A stretch of 24,806 nucleotides of DNA. Source: an uncultured Blautia sp. Its GTDB lineage: Bacteria; Bacillota_A; Clostridia; Lachnospirales; Lachnospiraceae. Within the stretch, counting starts at the first letter, position 1, and each line of letters opens with the position of its first letter. The notes under the pieces were generated by a model. It was not told the origin of the DNA, did not search any database, and saw only the letters and a list, made by a program, of their open reading frames with translations. Below are positions 15,607 to 24,208 of this stretch, one piece after another. Location: NCBI GenBank assembly GCA_905209435.1, contig CAJLTE010000043.1:1-24806 (forward strand), in the 5' to 3' direction. A program made the translations under genes and the position numbers.

Positions 15607-16077
15607 TTATTTATTACGCTTCTTAAGCCATGAAAAAAAATAAAGAATAATTGCAAGAACAATAAAGAACGGAAGAACTGCACCGATCACAAGAACAATA
15701 AGAATAATCGAGATGACCGCACCCACGATTACCACTGCCTTCCCCTGCCAGGTAGAAAGATCAATAAATTTCTTCCAGCGTTTCTCCGGCTGTGCCTGAT
15801 CCTCCATTCCGTTTCCATAACCGCTGTCATAACTTCCGCCATAGGAAGAGTATTCTCCGTAATCCTCCTGCGTGCTTCCATCATCTGTATCAATCAGTGT
15901 CTTAGCTATAAGTCTCGGATCTCCCAGTTCTTCGAGCACTTCCTGCTCTGAGCGTCCACCACGTACCTGGGACTGTATATAGTCTTCATAATACCTGAGA
16001 TGCGCCGCTGCTTTGCCTTCCTGCATCTGACCGACAAGCTGGCTCCTCAGGTTTTCCAAAAATTCCTGTCTGTTCAT
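15607..16077 (-). CDS. DUF1700/HAAS-like small membrane protein
   Basis: A 156-aa protein. Residues 1-65 form a helical module with the pattern MNRQEFLENLRSQL, RYYEDYI and EEVLEELGDPRLIAKTLI-like segments, matching the HAAS/DUF1700 N-terminal region often found downstream of PadR regulators and in other envelope proteins. Residues about 66-105 are a Gly/Ser/Tyr/Asp-rich linker. Residues about 112-150 hold two closely spaced hydrophobic segments, with a basic end (KKRNK). It is likely an integral membrane protein with a cytoplasmic helical domain. No PadR gene adjoins it here. A GGAG sequence lies about 12 nt before the ATG. It sits alone between the polyamine operon and the surface-protein gene; its function is unknown. 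Confidence 0.82.
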   Translation of the reverse strand: MNRQEFLENLRSQLVGQMQEGKAAAHLRYYEDYIQSQVRGGRSEQEVLEELGDPRLIAKTLIDTDDGSTQEDYGEYSSYGGSYDSGYGNGMEDQAQPEKRWKKFIDLSTWQGKAVVIVGAVISIILIVLVIGAVLPFFIVLAIILYFFSWLKKRNK

Positions 16078-16216
16078 CCTTTCACTCCGTCTTACCAGAA
16101 TATATTCATGAATCTATTTTACCACACTTAACAGAAGTGGCAACTAATATAATCATAAAGTTTTTATGAAATTCTTATAAACTCAGTTTCTGTCTGATCA
16201 GATCTTCTCTTTTTCG

Positions 16217-17095
16217 TCATTTTCCTGCAATTTTTGCATACATTTCCGGTCTGCGGTCTCTGAAAAGGCCCCAGTTCAGTCTGTCTGCCTTTAATGCATC
16301 CAGATCAAAGGTATTTACAATAACTCCTTCTTCATTTCTGGACAGTTCTGCACAAACAGCTCCTGTATTATCTGTAATAAAAGAGGAACCATAAAAATTA
16401 AGAGATGACTTCTGACCTCCATTTTCAGAACATGGAGTTACTGTTTCCTCACCAATCCTGTTTGCTGCGATCACCGGAATTAAATTTGAAGCAGAATGTC
16501 CCTGCATACATCTTCTCCAGTGCTCCATACTGTCACATTCAAGAATCGGTTCACTTCCGATCGCAGTCGGATAAAAAAGAAGCTCCGCTCCCTGTAATGC
16601 CATGCATCTCGCAGTTTCCGGAAACCACTGATCCCAGCAGATCCCGACTCCGATCGTACCGTATCTTGTTTCAAAAACTTTAAATCCGGTATCCCCGGGA
16701 GTAAAATAAAATTTTTCCTGATAATAGTGATCATCCGGGACATGCGTTTTCCGGTAAACGCCAAGATTCTTTCCATCTGCATCCAGAATTGCGATACTAT
16801 TGTAAGTATTATTTATTTCTTTTTCATAAAAGCTTACAGGAATTACAACTCCAAGCTCAGCTGCTACTCTGCCAAAATGCCGGACTGCCGGGTTTTCTTC
16901 TACCGTCTGTGCATACTCATAGTATTCATACCTGCGTTCCTGACAGAAATACGGCCGCTCAAAAAGTTCCGGTAAAAGGATAATATCTGCTCCTTTTTCA
17001 GCTGCCTGACGTACCAGCTCCTCTGCATGAGAAATATTTGCTTCCACACTTTTTTCACATCGCATCTGAACTGCTGCCACTGTTACATTTCTCAT
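16217..17095 (-). CDS. aguB: N-carbamoylputrescine amidase
   Basis: A 292-aa nitrilase-superfamily amidohydrolase that hydrolyses N-carbamoylputrescine to putrescine, CO2 and ammonia. The catalytic triad is seen as Glu43 (LLPELFERPYF), Lys116 (YRKTHVPD) and Cys153 (GICWDQWFPE), with the AguB-typical YYQEKFYFTPGDTGF and EPILDS-like segment (GSEPILECDSMEHWRRCMQGH). Length is normal. GGAGG precedes the ATG by 10 nt. It is the last gene of the speA operon, 32 nt after aguA, whose product it uses. No clear terminator was found directly after it. It acts in the cytoplasm. Confidence 0.96.
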   Translation of the reverse strand: MRNVTVAAVQMRCEKSVEANISHAEELVRQAAEKGADIILLPELFERPYFCQERRYEYYEYAQTVEENPAVRHFGRVAAELGVVIPVSFYEKEINNTYNSIAILDADGKNLGVYRKTHVPDDHYYQEKFYFTPGDTGFKVFETRYGTIGVGICWDQWFPETARCMALQGAELLFYPTAIGSEPILECDSMEHWRRCMQGHSASNLIPVIAANRIGEETVTPCSENGGQKSSLNFYGSSFITDNTGAVCAELSRNEEGVIVNTFDLDALKADRLNWGLFRDRRPEMYAKIAGK

Positions 17096-17127
17096 TTTGC
17101 TCTTTCCTCCGCCATAAAATAAAAAAT

Positions 17128-18354
17128 TTATCCTGCAAAATTATTTTCAGGATCATCCCGCCTGCACACTGCTGCCGGAATCTGCTGAGTAATACAGTGA
17201 ATATTTCCACCGCCGACAATGATCGCTCTGGCATCAACAGGGCAGATTTTTCTCTCAGGGAAACATTCCTGCAGGATCCTCACCGCAGTCTCATCATTTT
17301 CATCTCCGAACTGTGGCAGAATGATCCCGCCATTTGAAATATAAAAATTCACATAACTGGCAGCCATGCGTTCCCCTGCTTCTCTTTCATCCTCACCGGC
17401 TTCAAACACAAAACCATCCACATCTTCCTGTGTGAGACAGACTGGTTTCTGAGGAACAGGCAGTTTATGGATCTTAAACTTTCTGCCTTTTGCATCTGTT
17501 TCTTTTTCCAGCACTTTCAGATCTGTAAGGGACATTTCATACTGTGGGTCTGACTCATCATCTGTCCATGCAAGCACAACCTCTCCAGGTCTTACAAAAG
17601 CACATACATTATCTACATGTTCATTCGTTTCATCCTGCCAGATCCCGCAAGGCAGCCAGATAACCTTCTGTACACCAAGCCAGTACCTGAGTTTTTCTTC
17701 AATCTGCTCCCTGTCAAGTTCTGGATTCCTTCCCTTACTTAAAAGACAGGTCTCTGTCACCAGCAGTGTTCCTTCCCCATCAGAATGAATGGATCCGCCT
17801 TCCAGAACAAAAGGTCTTGCATCCAGACATGGATAACCCAGTTCCTTACATATAAACGCTGCCACTTTATCGTCTTTTTCCCAGTTCTGATAAAGTCCGT
17901 CAAAAGAACCGCCCCATGCGTTAAACTGCCAGTCAACTCCGCTGATCTCTCCATTCTTATCCATAACCATGGTTGCACCAACGTCTCGCGCCCATGCGTC
18001 ATCTGTCTCGCATCCAAGCAATGTTATACCAGGAATATCCTTAAGCTGAATTTTCGCATTTTCTGCCTGTGCCTGTGAAACCAGCATGTATACTTTCTCG
18101 CTCTCCGCAATCGCCTCTGCTACTCTCACAAATGCTTTCTGTGCTTCTTTTGCTCCATAATTCCAGGAACCCGGACGTTCCGGCCATATCATCACGCATC
18201 CGTCATGCGGCTCAAACTCTCCCGGCATCCGATATTTTACAGAAGCTTCTCCGCAGTTCTTCTCACTGTTTAGGGTGCTGCTTTTTATTTCAGTTTTTCT
18301 ATCATCTGCCAGACTGACTTTTTTATCACTTTTCACCTTGCCATTTTCACTCAT
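17128..18354 (-). CDS. aguA: Agmatine deiminase
   Basis: A 408-aa member of the agmatine deiminase/peptidyl-arginine deiminase family, converting agmatine to N-carbamoylputrescine and ammonia. Family motifs are [72 protein letters not shown] and the catalytic Cys387 in [13 protein letters not shown]. The frame is open to 18459, overlapping nspC, but the ATG at 18354 is 25 nt after the nspC stop and has GGAAAGGA upstream. Even so, the protein carries a Lys/Ser-rich extension of about 40 residues before the usual start (MPGEF at 43), so an internal start is possible. It forms the second step of the arginine-agmatine-putrescine route with speA and aguB in the same operon. Confidence 0.95.
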   Translation of the reverse strand: MSENGKVKSDKKVSLADDRKTEIKSSTLNSEKNCGEASVKYRMPGEFEPHDGCVMIWPERPGSWNYGAKEAQKAFVRVAEAIAESEKVYMLVSQAQAENAKIQLKDIPGITLLGCETDDAWARDVGATMVMDKNGEISGVDWQFNAWGGSFDGLYQNWEKDDKVAAFICKELGYPCLDARPFVLEGGSIHSDGEGTLLVTETCLLSKGRNPELDREQIEEKLRYWLGVQKVIWLPCGIWQDETNEHVDNVCAFVRPGEVVLAWTDDESDPQYEMSLTDLKVLEKETDAKGRKFKIHKLPVPQKPVCLTQEDVDGFVFEAGEDEREAGERMAASYVNFYISNGGIILPQFGDENDETAVRILQECFPERKICPVDARAIIVGGGNIHCITQQIPAAVCRRDDPENNFAG

Positions 18355-18379
18355 TGCCGGTCTCTGTCCTTTCCTTCTG

Positions 18380-19501
18380 TTATGAAAGTCTGTTCTTAAA
18401 ATCTTCATATCCGAAATGCCTGATAACTTCACACTCTCCGTTTTCATGCATAACAGCAATATCCGGCAGAGGCATTCCGTTAAATGTATTATTCTTTACC
18501 ATCGAATAGATTGCCATATCCATAAAATACAACTTGTCTCCGATCTGGATCTCTCTGTCAAAAGAATAATCTCCGATCACATCTCCCGCCAGACAGGTAC
18601 AGGAAGACAGGCGATAAGTATATGCTTTCTCACCCGCTTCCCCGCTGTCTTTCAATGGAGGGCGATATGGCATCTCCAGTACATCCGGCATATGACAGGC
18701 TGCAGAAGCATCCAGGATCAGCGTCTTAATCCCATTTTCCACAATATCCATAACTTCCGTCACCAGATATCCTGCATTCAGCGCAATTGCCTCTCCTGGT
18801 TCCAGATAAATATCCAGATCATATGTTTCTTTCATATGTATAATGCATTTCTCAAGAAGCTGCACATCGTAATCATCCCGTGTAATATGATGACCACCGC
18901 CCATATTCAGCCAGGAAACCTTCGGCAAAAATTCTCCGAACTTCTCCTCTACCGCATGCAGAGTTTTCTCCAGATCATCCGCATTCTGCTCGCAGAGTGT
19001 GTGAAAATGCAGCCCGTCTATCCAGTCAAGACATTCCTCATCAAAGTTCTCCCTTGTAACTCCCAGCCTGGAACCCGGCGCACACGGATCATAAATCGCA
19101 TGATCTCCCTGCGTGGAACATTCCGGATTGATACGAAGCCCGATGCTTGCGTTGGTACATACATCTTTAAATTTCCTCAGCTGTGCATTGGAATTAAAGA
19201 TGATATGGTCGCAGATCTGATCCAGTTCTTCCATATCTTCTTCCTTATAGGCAGGGGAAAAGACATGATTCTCTTTCCCCATTTCTTCATGCCCAAGCCT
19301 TGCCTCAAACAAACCGCTTGCTGTTGTACCGGCCAGATATCCTGCGATCAGCGGATACAGTGCAAATCCCGAAAACGCCTTCTGCGCAAGCAGGATCCTG
19401 CATCCTGTATCTTCCTGAACTTTTTTCAGAATTTCCAGATTCTCCCGCATCTTTTTTTCATCGATCACATAGCAGGGAGTCCTCAGCTGATCAATCTTCA
19501 T
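18380..19501 (-). CDS. nspC: Carboxynorspermidine/carboxyspermidine decarboxylase
   Basis: A 373-aa PLP enzyme of the alanine-racemase fold (fold type III). It decarboxylates carboxyspermidine to spermidine, or carboxynorspermidine to norspermidine. The PLP lysine is Lys41 ([10 protein letters not shown]), with NMGGGHHIT, the acidic LEPGEA block that binds phosphate, and the catalytic CLAGD segment of the C-terminal barrel. Length is standard for NspC. It overlaps the end of the dehydrogenase gene upstream by 11 nt, so the two steps are tightly coupled. Because the operon makes putrescine rather than diaminopropane, spermidine is the expected product. Confidence 0.95.
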   Translation of the reverse strand: MKIDQLRTPCYVIDEKKMRENLEILKKVQEDTGCRILLAQKAFSGFALYPLIAGYLAGTTASGLFEARLGHEEMGKENHVFSPAYKEEDMEELDQICDHIIFNSNAQLRKFKDVCTNASIGLRINPECSTQGDHAIYDPCAPGSRLGVTRENFDEECLDWIDGLHFHTLCEQNADDLEKTLHAVEEKFGEFLPKVSWLNMGGGHHITRDDYDVQLLEKCIIHMKETYDLDIYLEPGEAIALNAGYLVTEVMDIVENGIKTLILDASAACHMPDVLEMPYRPPLKDSGEAGEKAYTYRLSSCTCLAGDVIGDYSFDREIQIGDKLYFMDMAIYSMVKNNTFNGMPLPDIAVMHENGECEVIRHFGYEDFKNRLS

Positions 19502-20771
19502 TTGCTTTCCAGACCTTTACAAGTTCAGGGTCCTCGCAGACTTTCCACGGAAGTCCCCATTTATTTAATGCTTCCATATATGGATCCGGATCAAATTCCT
19601 CTACGTTAAATACGCCCGGTTTCTTCCACTGTCCGGTCACTACCATCATGGAACCGATCATAGCCGGAACACCTGTTGTATAGGAGATTGCCTGGGATTC
19701 CACCTCTTTATAGCATTCCTGATGATCACATACATTATAAATATAAATACTTTTCTCTTTTCCGTCCTTAACACCTGTGAAAATACAGCCGATATTTGTT
19801 TTACCCACTGTTCTCGGACCCAGAGATGCAGGATCCGGCAGAAGAGCTTTCAAAAACTGAATCGGCACGATCTCCTGTCCATTAAATTCCACAGGTGCGG
19901 TGGAAAGCATTCCTACATTTTCCAGACATTTCATATGTGTCAGATAGCTCTGTCCGAATGTCATAAAGAAACGGATCCTCTGTACTCCCGGAATATTTTT
20001 TGCCAGTGATTCAATCTCTTCATGATGAAGAAGATACATATCCTTCTTTCCTACCTCAGGGAAATCGTAGACAGATTTAAATTCCATAGGCTCTGTTTCT
20101 ACCCAATGTCCGTCTTCCCAGTAGGAACCATTTGCGGAAACCTCTCGAAGATTGATCTCCGGGTTAAAGTTTGTGGCAAAAGGATATCCATGATCACCGC
20201 CGTTACAGTCCAGAATATCAATGGTATGGATTTCATCAAAATAATGCTTCAGGGCATAGGCACTAAATACACTGGTAACACCCGGATCAAAACCGGTTCC
20301 CAGAAGAGCAGTCAGTCCTGCTTCCTTAAATTTCTCATCATAAGCCCACTGCCAGGAATAATCGAAATATGCAGTAAAGCCTTTTTCTTTACATCTCTTT
20401 TCATAGATTGCACGCCATGTGGGATCTTCTGTATCCTCTGCTTCATAATTGGCAGTATCAATATAATCCGCGCCGGCTTCCAGACATGCATCCATGATGG
20501 TAAGATCCTGATATGGAAGTGCCACATTCAGGACAGCATCCGGCTTATAGGCTCTGATCAATTCTGCGACCTCTGCTGCATTATCCGCATCTATCTTTGC
20601 TGTCTCAATTTTTGTCTTCGTTGTACTTTCAATCTTCTCTTTGAGTGCATCGCATTTTTCCTTTGTCCTGCTTGCGATCATAATCTCTGTAAAAACATCG
20701 CTGTTCTGACAGCATTTGCGAATTGCCACTGAAGCTACCCCACCACATCCGATTACCAATAATCTGCTCAT
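19491..20771 (-). CDS. Carboxynorspermidine synthase (saccharopine dehydrogenase family)
   Basis: A 426-aa NADPH-dependent enzyme that condenses aspartate semialdehyde with putrescine (or diaminopropane) to form carboxyspermidine (or carboxynorspermidine). It has the N-terminal dinucleotide motif LLVIGCGGVASVAIRKC, the LNVALPYQDLTIMDACLEAGADYIDTANYE block and the GTGFDPGVTSVFSAYAL block, all typical of this saccharopine-dehydrogenase-like branch. The frame is open to 20858, but the ATG at 20771 has AGGAGG 10 nt upstream and overlaps the speE stop by exactly 4 nt (ATGA). It is immediately followed by nspC, its partner enzyme, which makes saccharopine metabolism unlikely. Confidence 0.93.
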   Translation of the reverse strand: MSRLLVIGCGGVASVAIRKCCQNSDVFTEIMIASRTKEKCDALKEKIESTTKTKIETAKIDADNAAEVAELIRAYKPDAVLNVALPYQDLTIMDACLEAGADYIDTANYEAEDTEDPTWRAIYEKRCKEKGFTAYFDYSWQWAYDEKFKEAGLTALLGTGFDPGVTSVFSAYALKHYFDEIHTIDILDCNGGDHGYPFATNFNPEINLREVSANGSYWEDGHWVETEPMEFKSVYDFPEVGKKDMYLLHHEEIESLAKNIPGVQRIRFFMTFGQSYLTHMKCLENVGMLSTAPVEFNGQEIVPIQFLKALLPDPASLGPRTVGKTNIGCIFTGVKDGKEKSIYIYNVCDHQECYKEVESQAISYTTGVPAMIGSMMVVTGQWKKPGVFNVEEFDPDPYMEALNKWGLPWKVCEDPELVKVWKANED

Positions 20772-21628
20772 AAACTGTTTTCCTCCTCTTCCAGTAAATC
20801 TTCTACATATTTTGGAAGCATAAATGCTCCTCTGTGAAGGTTTGTTGTATAATACCATGTTTCTATATTAAGATTATCAAACCTCTCCGGCCTGAAATCT
20901 TCCAGTGGATGATATTTCTTTGATGCAAATCCAAAAAGCCAGTATCCGGAAGGGCAGGTCGGGATATGTGCCTGATAAACCCTGCTCACCGGAAATGACC
21001 GGAATACTTTTCTGTGCATCTTTCTGCATTCCACTTCATCCTCATCATAAAAAGGACTTCCATGCTGATAAACCATGATCCCGTCATCTCTGAGAGCTTT
21101 ATAACAGCTTCCATAGAATTCCTTGGTAAAAAGCCCCTCTGTATGTCCCAGCGGATCTGTGGAGTCATTAATGATCAGATCATATCCTGACTTTTTATTT
21201 CTCAGGAAACGAAGCCCGTCCTCATAATAGATATTGACTCTTTCATCCCTAAGTCCCTGTGCAATATCCGGAAACATCTGCGCACATACATCCACAAACA
21301 TTTTATCGGATTCCACCACATCAATGCTTTCGATCTGCGGATAATGGATCAGTTCTCTGGCAACTCCGCCGTCACCGCCGCCGATAATGAGGACATTTTT
21401 TACATCCGGATGTACTGTCATCGGCACATGAGTCACCATCTCATCATAAATAAATTCATCCTTGTCTGAAAATACGATCTCACCGTCCAGAGCCACAAAT
21501 CTTCCAAATTCTTCTGACTCAAACACATCGATCCTCTGAAATTCGCTTTCTCCCGAGAACAGCTGTTTATTAATCCGGACAGAAAGTTTTACATTTCCTG
21601 TATGAAACTCGGAATACCACAATTCCAT
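20768..21628 (-). CDS. speE: Spermidine synthase (aminopropyltransferase)
   Basis: A 286-aa aminopropyltransferase that moves the aminopropyl group of decarboxylated SAM to putrescine. Motifs include the N-terminal LWYSEFHTGNVKLSVRINKQLFSGESEFQRIDV, ALDGEIVFSDKDEFIYDEM (47-64), GGGDGG (83-88), VVESDKM (Glu106), YEDG (Asp137) and NDSTDP with the catalytic Asp155. Length matches SpeE. GGGGG lies about 10 nt before the ATG, 2 nt after the speA stop. No speD (SAM decarboxylase) gene is in the window, yet the same operon encodes the alternative carboxyspermidine route. The acceptor amine could therefore differ (for example agmatine), but the sequence alone does not show this. Confidence 0.95.
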   Translation of the reverse strand: MELWYSEFHTGNVKLSVRINKQLFSGESEFQRIDVFESEEFGRFVALDGEIVFSDKDEFIYDEMVTHVPMTVHPDVKNVLIIGGGDGGVARELIHYPQIESIDVVESDKMFVDVCAQMFPDIAQGLRDERVNIYYEDGLRFLRNKKSGYDLIINDSTDPLGHTEGLFTKEFYGSCYKALRDDGIMVYQHGSPFYDEDEVECRKMHRKVFRSFPVSRVYQAHIPTCPSGYWLFGFASKKYHPLEDFRPERFDNLNIETWYYTTNLHRGAFMLPKYVEDLLEEEENSL

Positions 21629-21630
21629 TA

Positions 21631-23088
21631 TCAGATACCCCCTTTCAGGACCTGAAGACTTTCCACCTTCGGGTCCTCCATTCCCTGCATGGAACAGCCT
21701 TTATCTCTCGCATAAAGAATATATTCTACTATTTCCTGTGTAACCATTTCTCCTGGTGCAAGGATCGGTATTCCCGGAGGATAACACATAACAAACTCAC
21801 CGCTGATTCTGCCTGCTGCCTGTTCCATAGGCAGAAATTCTTTTTCCGCATAAAATGCCTGCTGGGGAGAGATCACAACTGCAGGTGCAATATATTCACC
21901 GGAAAGCATGCCTGTACTGTCTTTTTTATAAAGGCGTTCAATATCTGCCAGAGCTCCTACCAGTCTCTCGATATCCTGAATACGGTCTCCGATGGAAATA
22001 TAAGCCAGAATATTGCAGATATCGCCAAACTCGATCTGGATATCATACTCATCTCTGAGAAGATCATAAACCTCAATTCCCGCAAGCCCATTACCCAGCG
22101 TATAAACAGACAGCTTGGTAACATCAAAATCAAACACGCTGGTTCCATTGATCAGATCCATTCCATACGCATAATAGCCGCCAATCTCATTGATCTCCTC
22201 TCTGGCATACTGTGCCATCCCTGCAACCTTTTCAAAAGATTCCTCACCCCTTAATGCAAGGTTTCTTCTGGAAATATCCAGGCTGGACAGCAGAAGATAA
22301 GAAGCACTTGTGGTCTGGGTCAGATTAATGATCTGGCGCACTTTCTCAGCATTCATACTTTTGTTCAGAAGCAGCAGCGAACTCTGCGTCAGACTTCCAC
22401 CGGACTTGTGCATGGAAACCGCTGCCATGTCTGCGCCAGCTTCCATTCCGGATACCGGAAGATTCCTTCCAAAATACAGATGTGTTCCATGAGCCTCATC
22501 TGCAAGTACCTTCATCCCTCTTGCATGTGCCTTCTTTACAATTGTGCGCAGATCCGAACAGATCCCATAATAAGTCGGATTATTCACCAGAACTGCCACT
22601 GCATCCGGATTCTCATCCATTGCCTTCTCTACCTGGCTGATCTCCATGCCAAGAGATATCCCAAGCTTCGCATTTACTTCCGGATTAACATAAACCGGGA
22701 TTGCTCCACAGAGCACCAGTGCATTGATCGCACTTTTATGTACATTTCTCGGCAGGATGATCTTGTCCCCGGCCTTACAGACCGAAAGGATCATATTCTG
22801 CACTGCAGATGTCGTTCCTCCTACCATGAGAAATGCATGCGCTGCACCAAAAGCATCTGCTGCAAGTTCTTCTGCTTCCCTGATCACTGAGACCGGATGG
22901 CAGAGATTATCCAGTGGTTTCATTGAATTGACATCCAGACCTACACATTTTTCTCCCAGAAGCTGTGCAAGTTCCGGATTTCCTCTTCCTCTTTTATGTC
23001 CGGGCACATCAAAAGGAACGACTCTCTTTCTGCGAAAACGTTCCAGTGCTTCATAAATGGGCGCATGCTGTTGTTTTTCATAATCCAT
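21631..23088 (-). CDS. speA: Arginine decarboxylase, biosynthetic (Orn/Lys/Arg decarboxylase fold I)
   Basis: A 485-aa PLP enzyme of the short, wing-less SpeA/YaaO group found in Bacillus and Clostridia. Seen are VPGHKRGRGNPEL (28-40), GTTSAVQNMIL (91-101), PRNVHKSAINALVL (113-126), DEAHGTH (197-203) and the PLP Schiff-base lysine Lys228 in AVSMHKSGGSL. Lysine and ornithine relatives share these motifs, but aguA and aguB in the same operon make arginine to agmatine the likely reaction. A GAGGACAAGG sequence lies before the ATG. It is the first gene of the operon; a structured transcript with an intrinsic terminator ends 187 nt upstream (23275-23315) and may be its leader. Confidence 0.93.
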   Translation of the reverse strand: MDYEKQQHAPIYEALERFRRKRVVPFDVPGHKRGRGNPELAQLLGEKCVGLDVNSMKPLDNLCHPVSVIREAEELAADAFGAAHAFLMVGGTTSAVQNMILSVCKAGDKIILPRNVHKSAINALVLCGAIPVYVNPEVNAKLGISLGMEISQVEKAMDENPDAVAVLVNNPTYYGICSDLRTIVKKAHARGMKVLADEAHGTHLYFGRNLPVSGMEAGADMAAVSMHKSGGSLTQSSLLLLNKSMNAEKVRQIINLTQTTSASYLLLSSLDISRRNLALRGEESFEKVAGMAQYAREEINEIGGYYAYGMDLINGTSVFDFDVTKLSVYTLGNGLAGIEVYDLLRDEYDIQIEFGDICNILAYISIGDRIQDIERLVGALADIERLYKKDSTGMLSGEYIAPAVVISPQQAFYAEKEFLPMEQAAGRISGEFVMCYPPGIPILAPGEMVTQEIVEYILYARDKGCSMQGMEDPKVESLQVLKGGI

Positions 23089-23274
23089 TTGCCTTGTCCT
23101 CTTTTCCTGTTATGTACTGGCTTTTCTCATAACATTTCCAAAGTCAATACAATGATCAATCGTATCTGTTCAGCATTCCACTGTTCCGTGAGGTGCCAGA
23201 CAGTTACGGGTGATTTTTGAACATATCCGCAGCTTTAACCGGAACAGATGATCAATATCCCCAAAAAGCGCAAC

Positions 23275-23315
23275 AAAAAAGGAAGCAGATATGTTCTCTC
23301 ATCATCTGCTTCCTT
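23275..23315 (-). terminator. Strong intrinsic terminator between the structured RNA and speA
   Basis: A perfect 12-bp stem, AAGGAAGCAGAT (23279-23290) with ATCTGCTTCCTT (23304-23315), runs into six Ts on the minus strand (23280-23275). No protein gene lies upstream on this strand, so it must end an RNA transcript or attenuate the speA operon. Confidence 0.9.
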
Positions 23316-23669
23316 CATGATCCGTTACATTCCACAGGCTATATGACCGATACACCTGCGGATTCTCCGTACAAATCCATGTATACCCTGTGCCTGTTCC
23401 TGTATTCTAAAATATTCATGACTGCTGTCGTCTTCAATCGCTGGCAAATATATGCTATGCTCTTATTGACCGTTTCACAAGATGATGTGTGCTTACGCAC
23501 TGATTATTATAAAGTAATCAACTTATAAAATTTGAGCTTCTAACTCAATCAATAATGTGGTGTCTCCCACCCGGCAACTGCCCCGCCTGTCCGTATGGCT
23601 TAACATTCAGAAACTGTCTCTGAATGTGAGCAAATATTTGCATGAAAACGATAGTGTCTTTTCATACTA
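23275..23669 (-). ncRNA. Candidate structured RNA or attenuated leader of the speA operon
   Basis: About 395 nt lie between a minus-strand promoter (23676-23705) and the terminator at 23275-23315, without a credible gene. Stems visible in the transcript are a 9-bp hairpin (23603-23611/23619-23627), GGCA/TGCC (23573-23582), TTGAG/CTCAA (23532-23536/23544-23548), a GNRA-type hairpin GTGC-GTAA-GCAC (23489-23500), and a three-tier nested arm: CACAGG/CCTGTG (23333-23338/23387-23392), ATACAC/ATGTAT with a wobble pair (23350-23355/23379-23384) and GGATT/AATCC (23360-23364/23374-23378). It is either an independent RNA or a leader that decides readthrough into speA. It is not a known SRP RNA, tmRNA or RNase P by their conserved cores. 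Confidence 0.5.
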
Positions 23670-23675
23670 AAGATG

Positions 23676-23705
23676 AGAATAACATATCTTCTGAACTGTT
23701 GTCAA
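23676..23705 (-). promoter_or_regulatory. Minus-strand sigma-A promoter of the structured transcript
   Basis: A perfect TTGACA (23705-23700) is followed after 17 nt by TTATTC (23682-23677), or after 18 nt by TATTCT. The -35 is consensus and the -10 moderate. Transcription would begin near 23669. Confidence 0.55.
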
Positions 23706-23910
23706 TTCCATTTTCCATATTTTGCACAGTCTTTACCCGCTTTTTATATTTTCTTCATTTATCAGGGAAAACTGTGTTTATTTTTTAACAATTTCTTTCC
23801 TTGAGAAAACGTATTTTCTTTCATGACCAGGGATTACGATTCTCTTCTCTTATCAATTTGCACAACTTTTATCCAGTTTACTCACATTTTTTGACGTTTC
23901 AACAAAAATT
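23706..23910. other. AT-rich gap between the divergent speA-side and fhs promoters
   Basis: Roughly 200 bp of AT-rich sequence without a reading frame, stem or repeat that I can support. It separates the minus-strand promoter at 23676-23705 from the plus-strand fhs promoter at 23914-23942. Confidence 0.6.
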
Positions 23911-23913
23911 TTC

Positions 23914-23942
23914 TTGACATTTTTTTCTCAAAATGATATATT
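23914..23942 (+). promoter_or_regulatory. Sigma-A promoter of fhs
   Basis: A perfect TTGACA (23914-23919), 17-nt spacer and TATATT (23937-23942). The predicted start near 23949 lies just before the ZTP aptamer. Confidence 0.85.
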
Positions 23943-23960
23943 GTATTCATCAATTGAAAG

Positions 23961-24037
23961 AACCTTCGAGTACTGACGGAAAGAGTGGAGTGCAAACCAC
24001 GTGGAGTCGGAGGTTTGTGGGAGCCGACCGTCTGGGC
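23961..24037 (+). promoter_or_regulatory. ZTP riboswitch aptamer (pfl motif)
   Basis: The two conserved blocks of the pfl/ZTP class are present: ACTGACGG (23972-23979) and GAGCCGACCGTCTGGGC (24021-24037), corresponding to ACUGGCGG and CCGCCUGGGC. GACGG (23975-23979) pairs with CCGTC (24028-24032), with both sides changed relative to the usual GGCGG/CCGCC, a compensatory pair. Further stems are GTGG/CCAC (23985-23988/23997-24000) and GTCGG/CCGAC (24006-24010/24024-24028). ZTP/ZMP accumulates when 10-formyl-THF is short; the class is known for controlling fhs, purH and folD, and fhs follows here. Confidence 0.88.
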
Positions 24038-24071
24038 AGTATTTGAAATATTCAGATACTGGCCTTTTTTT
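24034..24071 (+). terminator. Riboswitch-controlled terminator
   Basis: An 11-bp stem with one G-U pair (24037-24047 with 24051-24061, 3-nt loop), extended by GG/CC, is followed by seven Ts (24065-24071). Its left arm overlaps the TGGGC end of the aptamer, so ligand binding should block terminator formation and turn the gene on. Confidence 0.88.
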
Positions 24072-24208
24072 ATAACTTTCAGGGCAGAAATCAGGAATAC
24101 CAGGCAGACCGGCCAATACTTCTTTCAATTAATAATTGTTGCTGATCGCGGAGTGAACAGCAACAGAAGTTTTTCATGTTATGCGGAAACGAAAGGAGAA
24201 AAACAATT

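Noticed and set aside
18416..19609. 397-aa plus-strand reading frame
   Set aside because: It is antisense to nspC, with no domain and no ribosome binding site.
23339..23500. 53-codon minus-strand frame beginning with GTG inside the structured transcript
   Set aside because: No Shine-Dalgarno sequence precedes it and it overlaps the nested stem; a leader peptide is possible but unsupported.
23217..23528. 103-aa plus-strand frame with a TTG start
   Set aside because: It has no ribosome binding site and runs opposite the strong minus-strand terminator and RNA stems.
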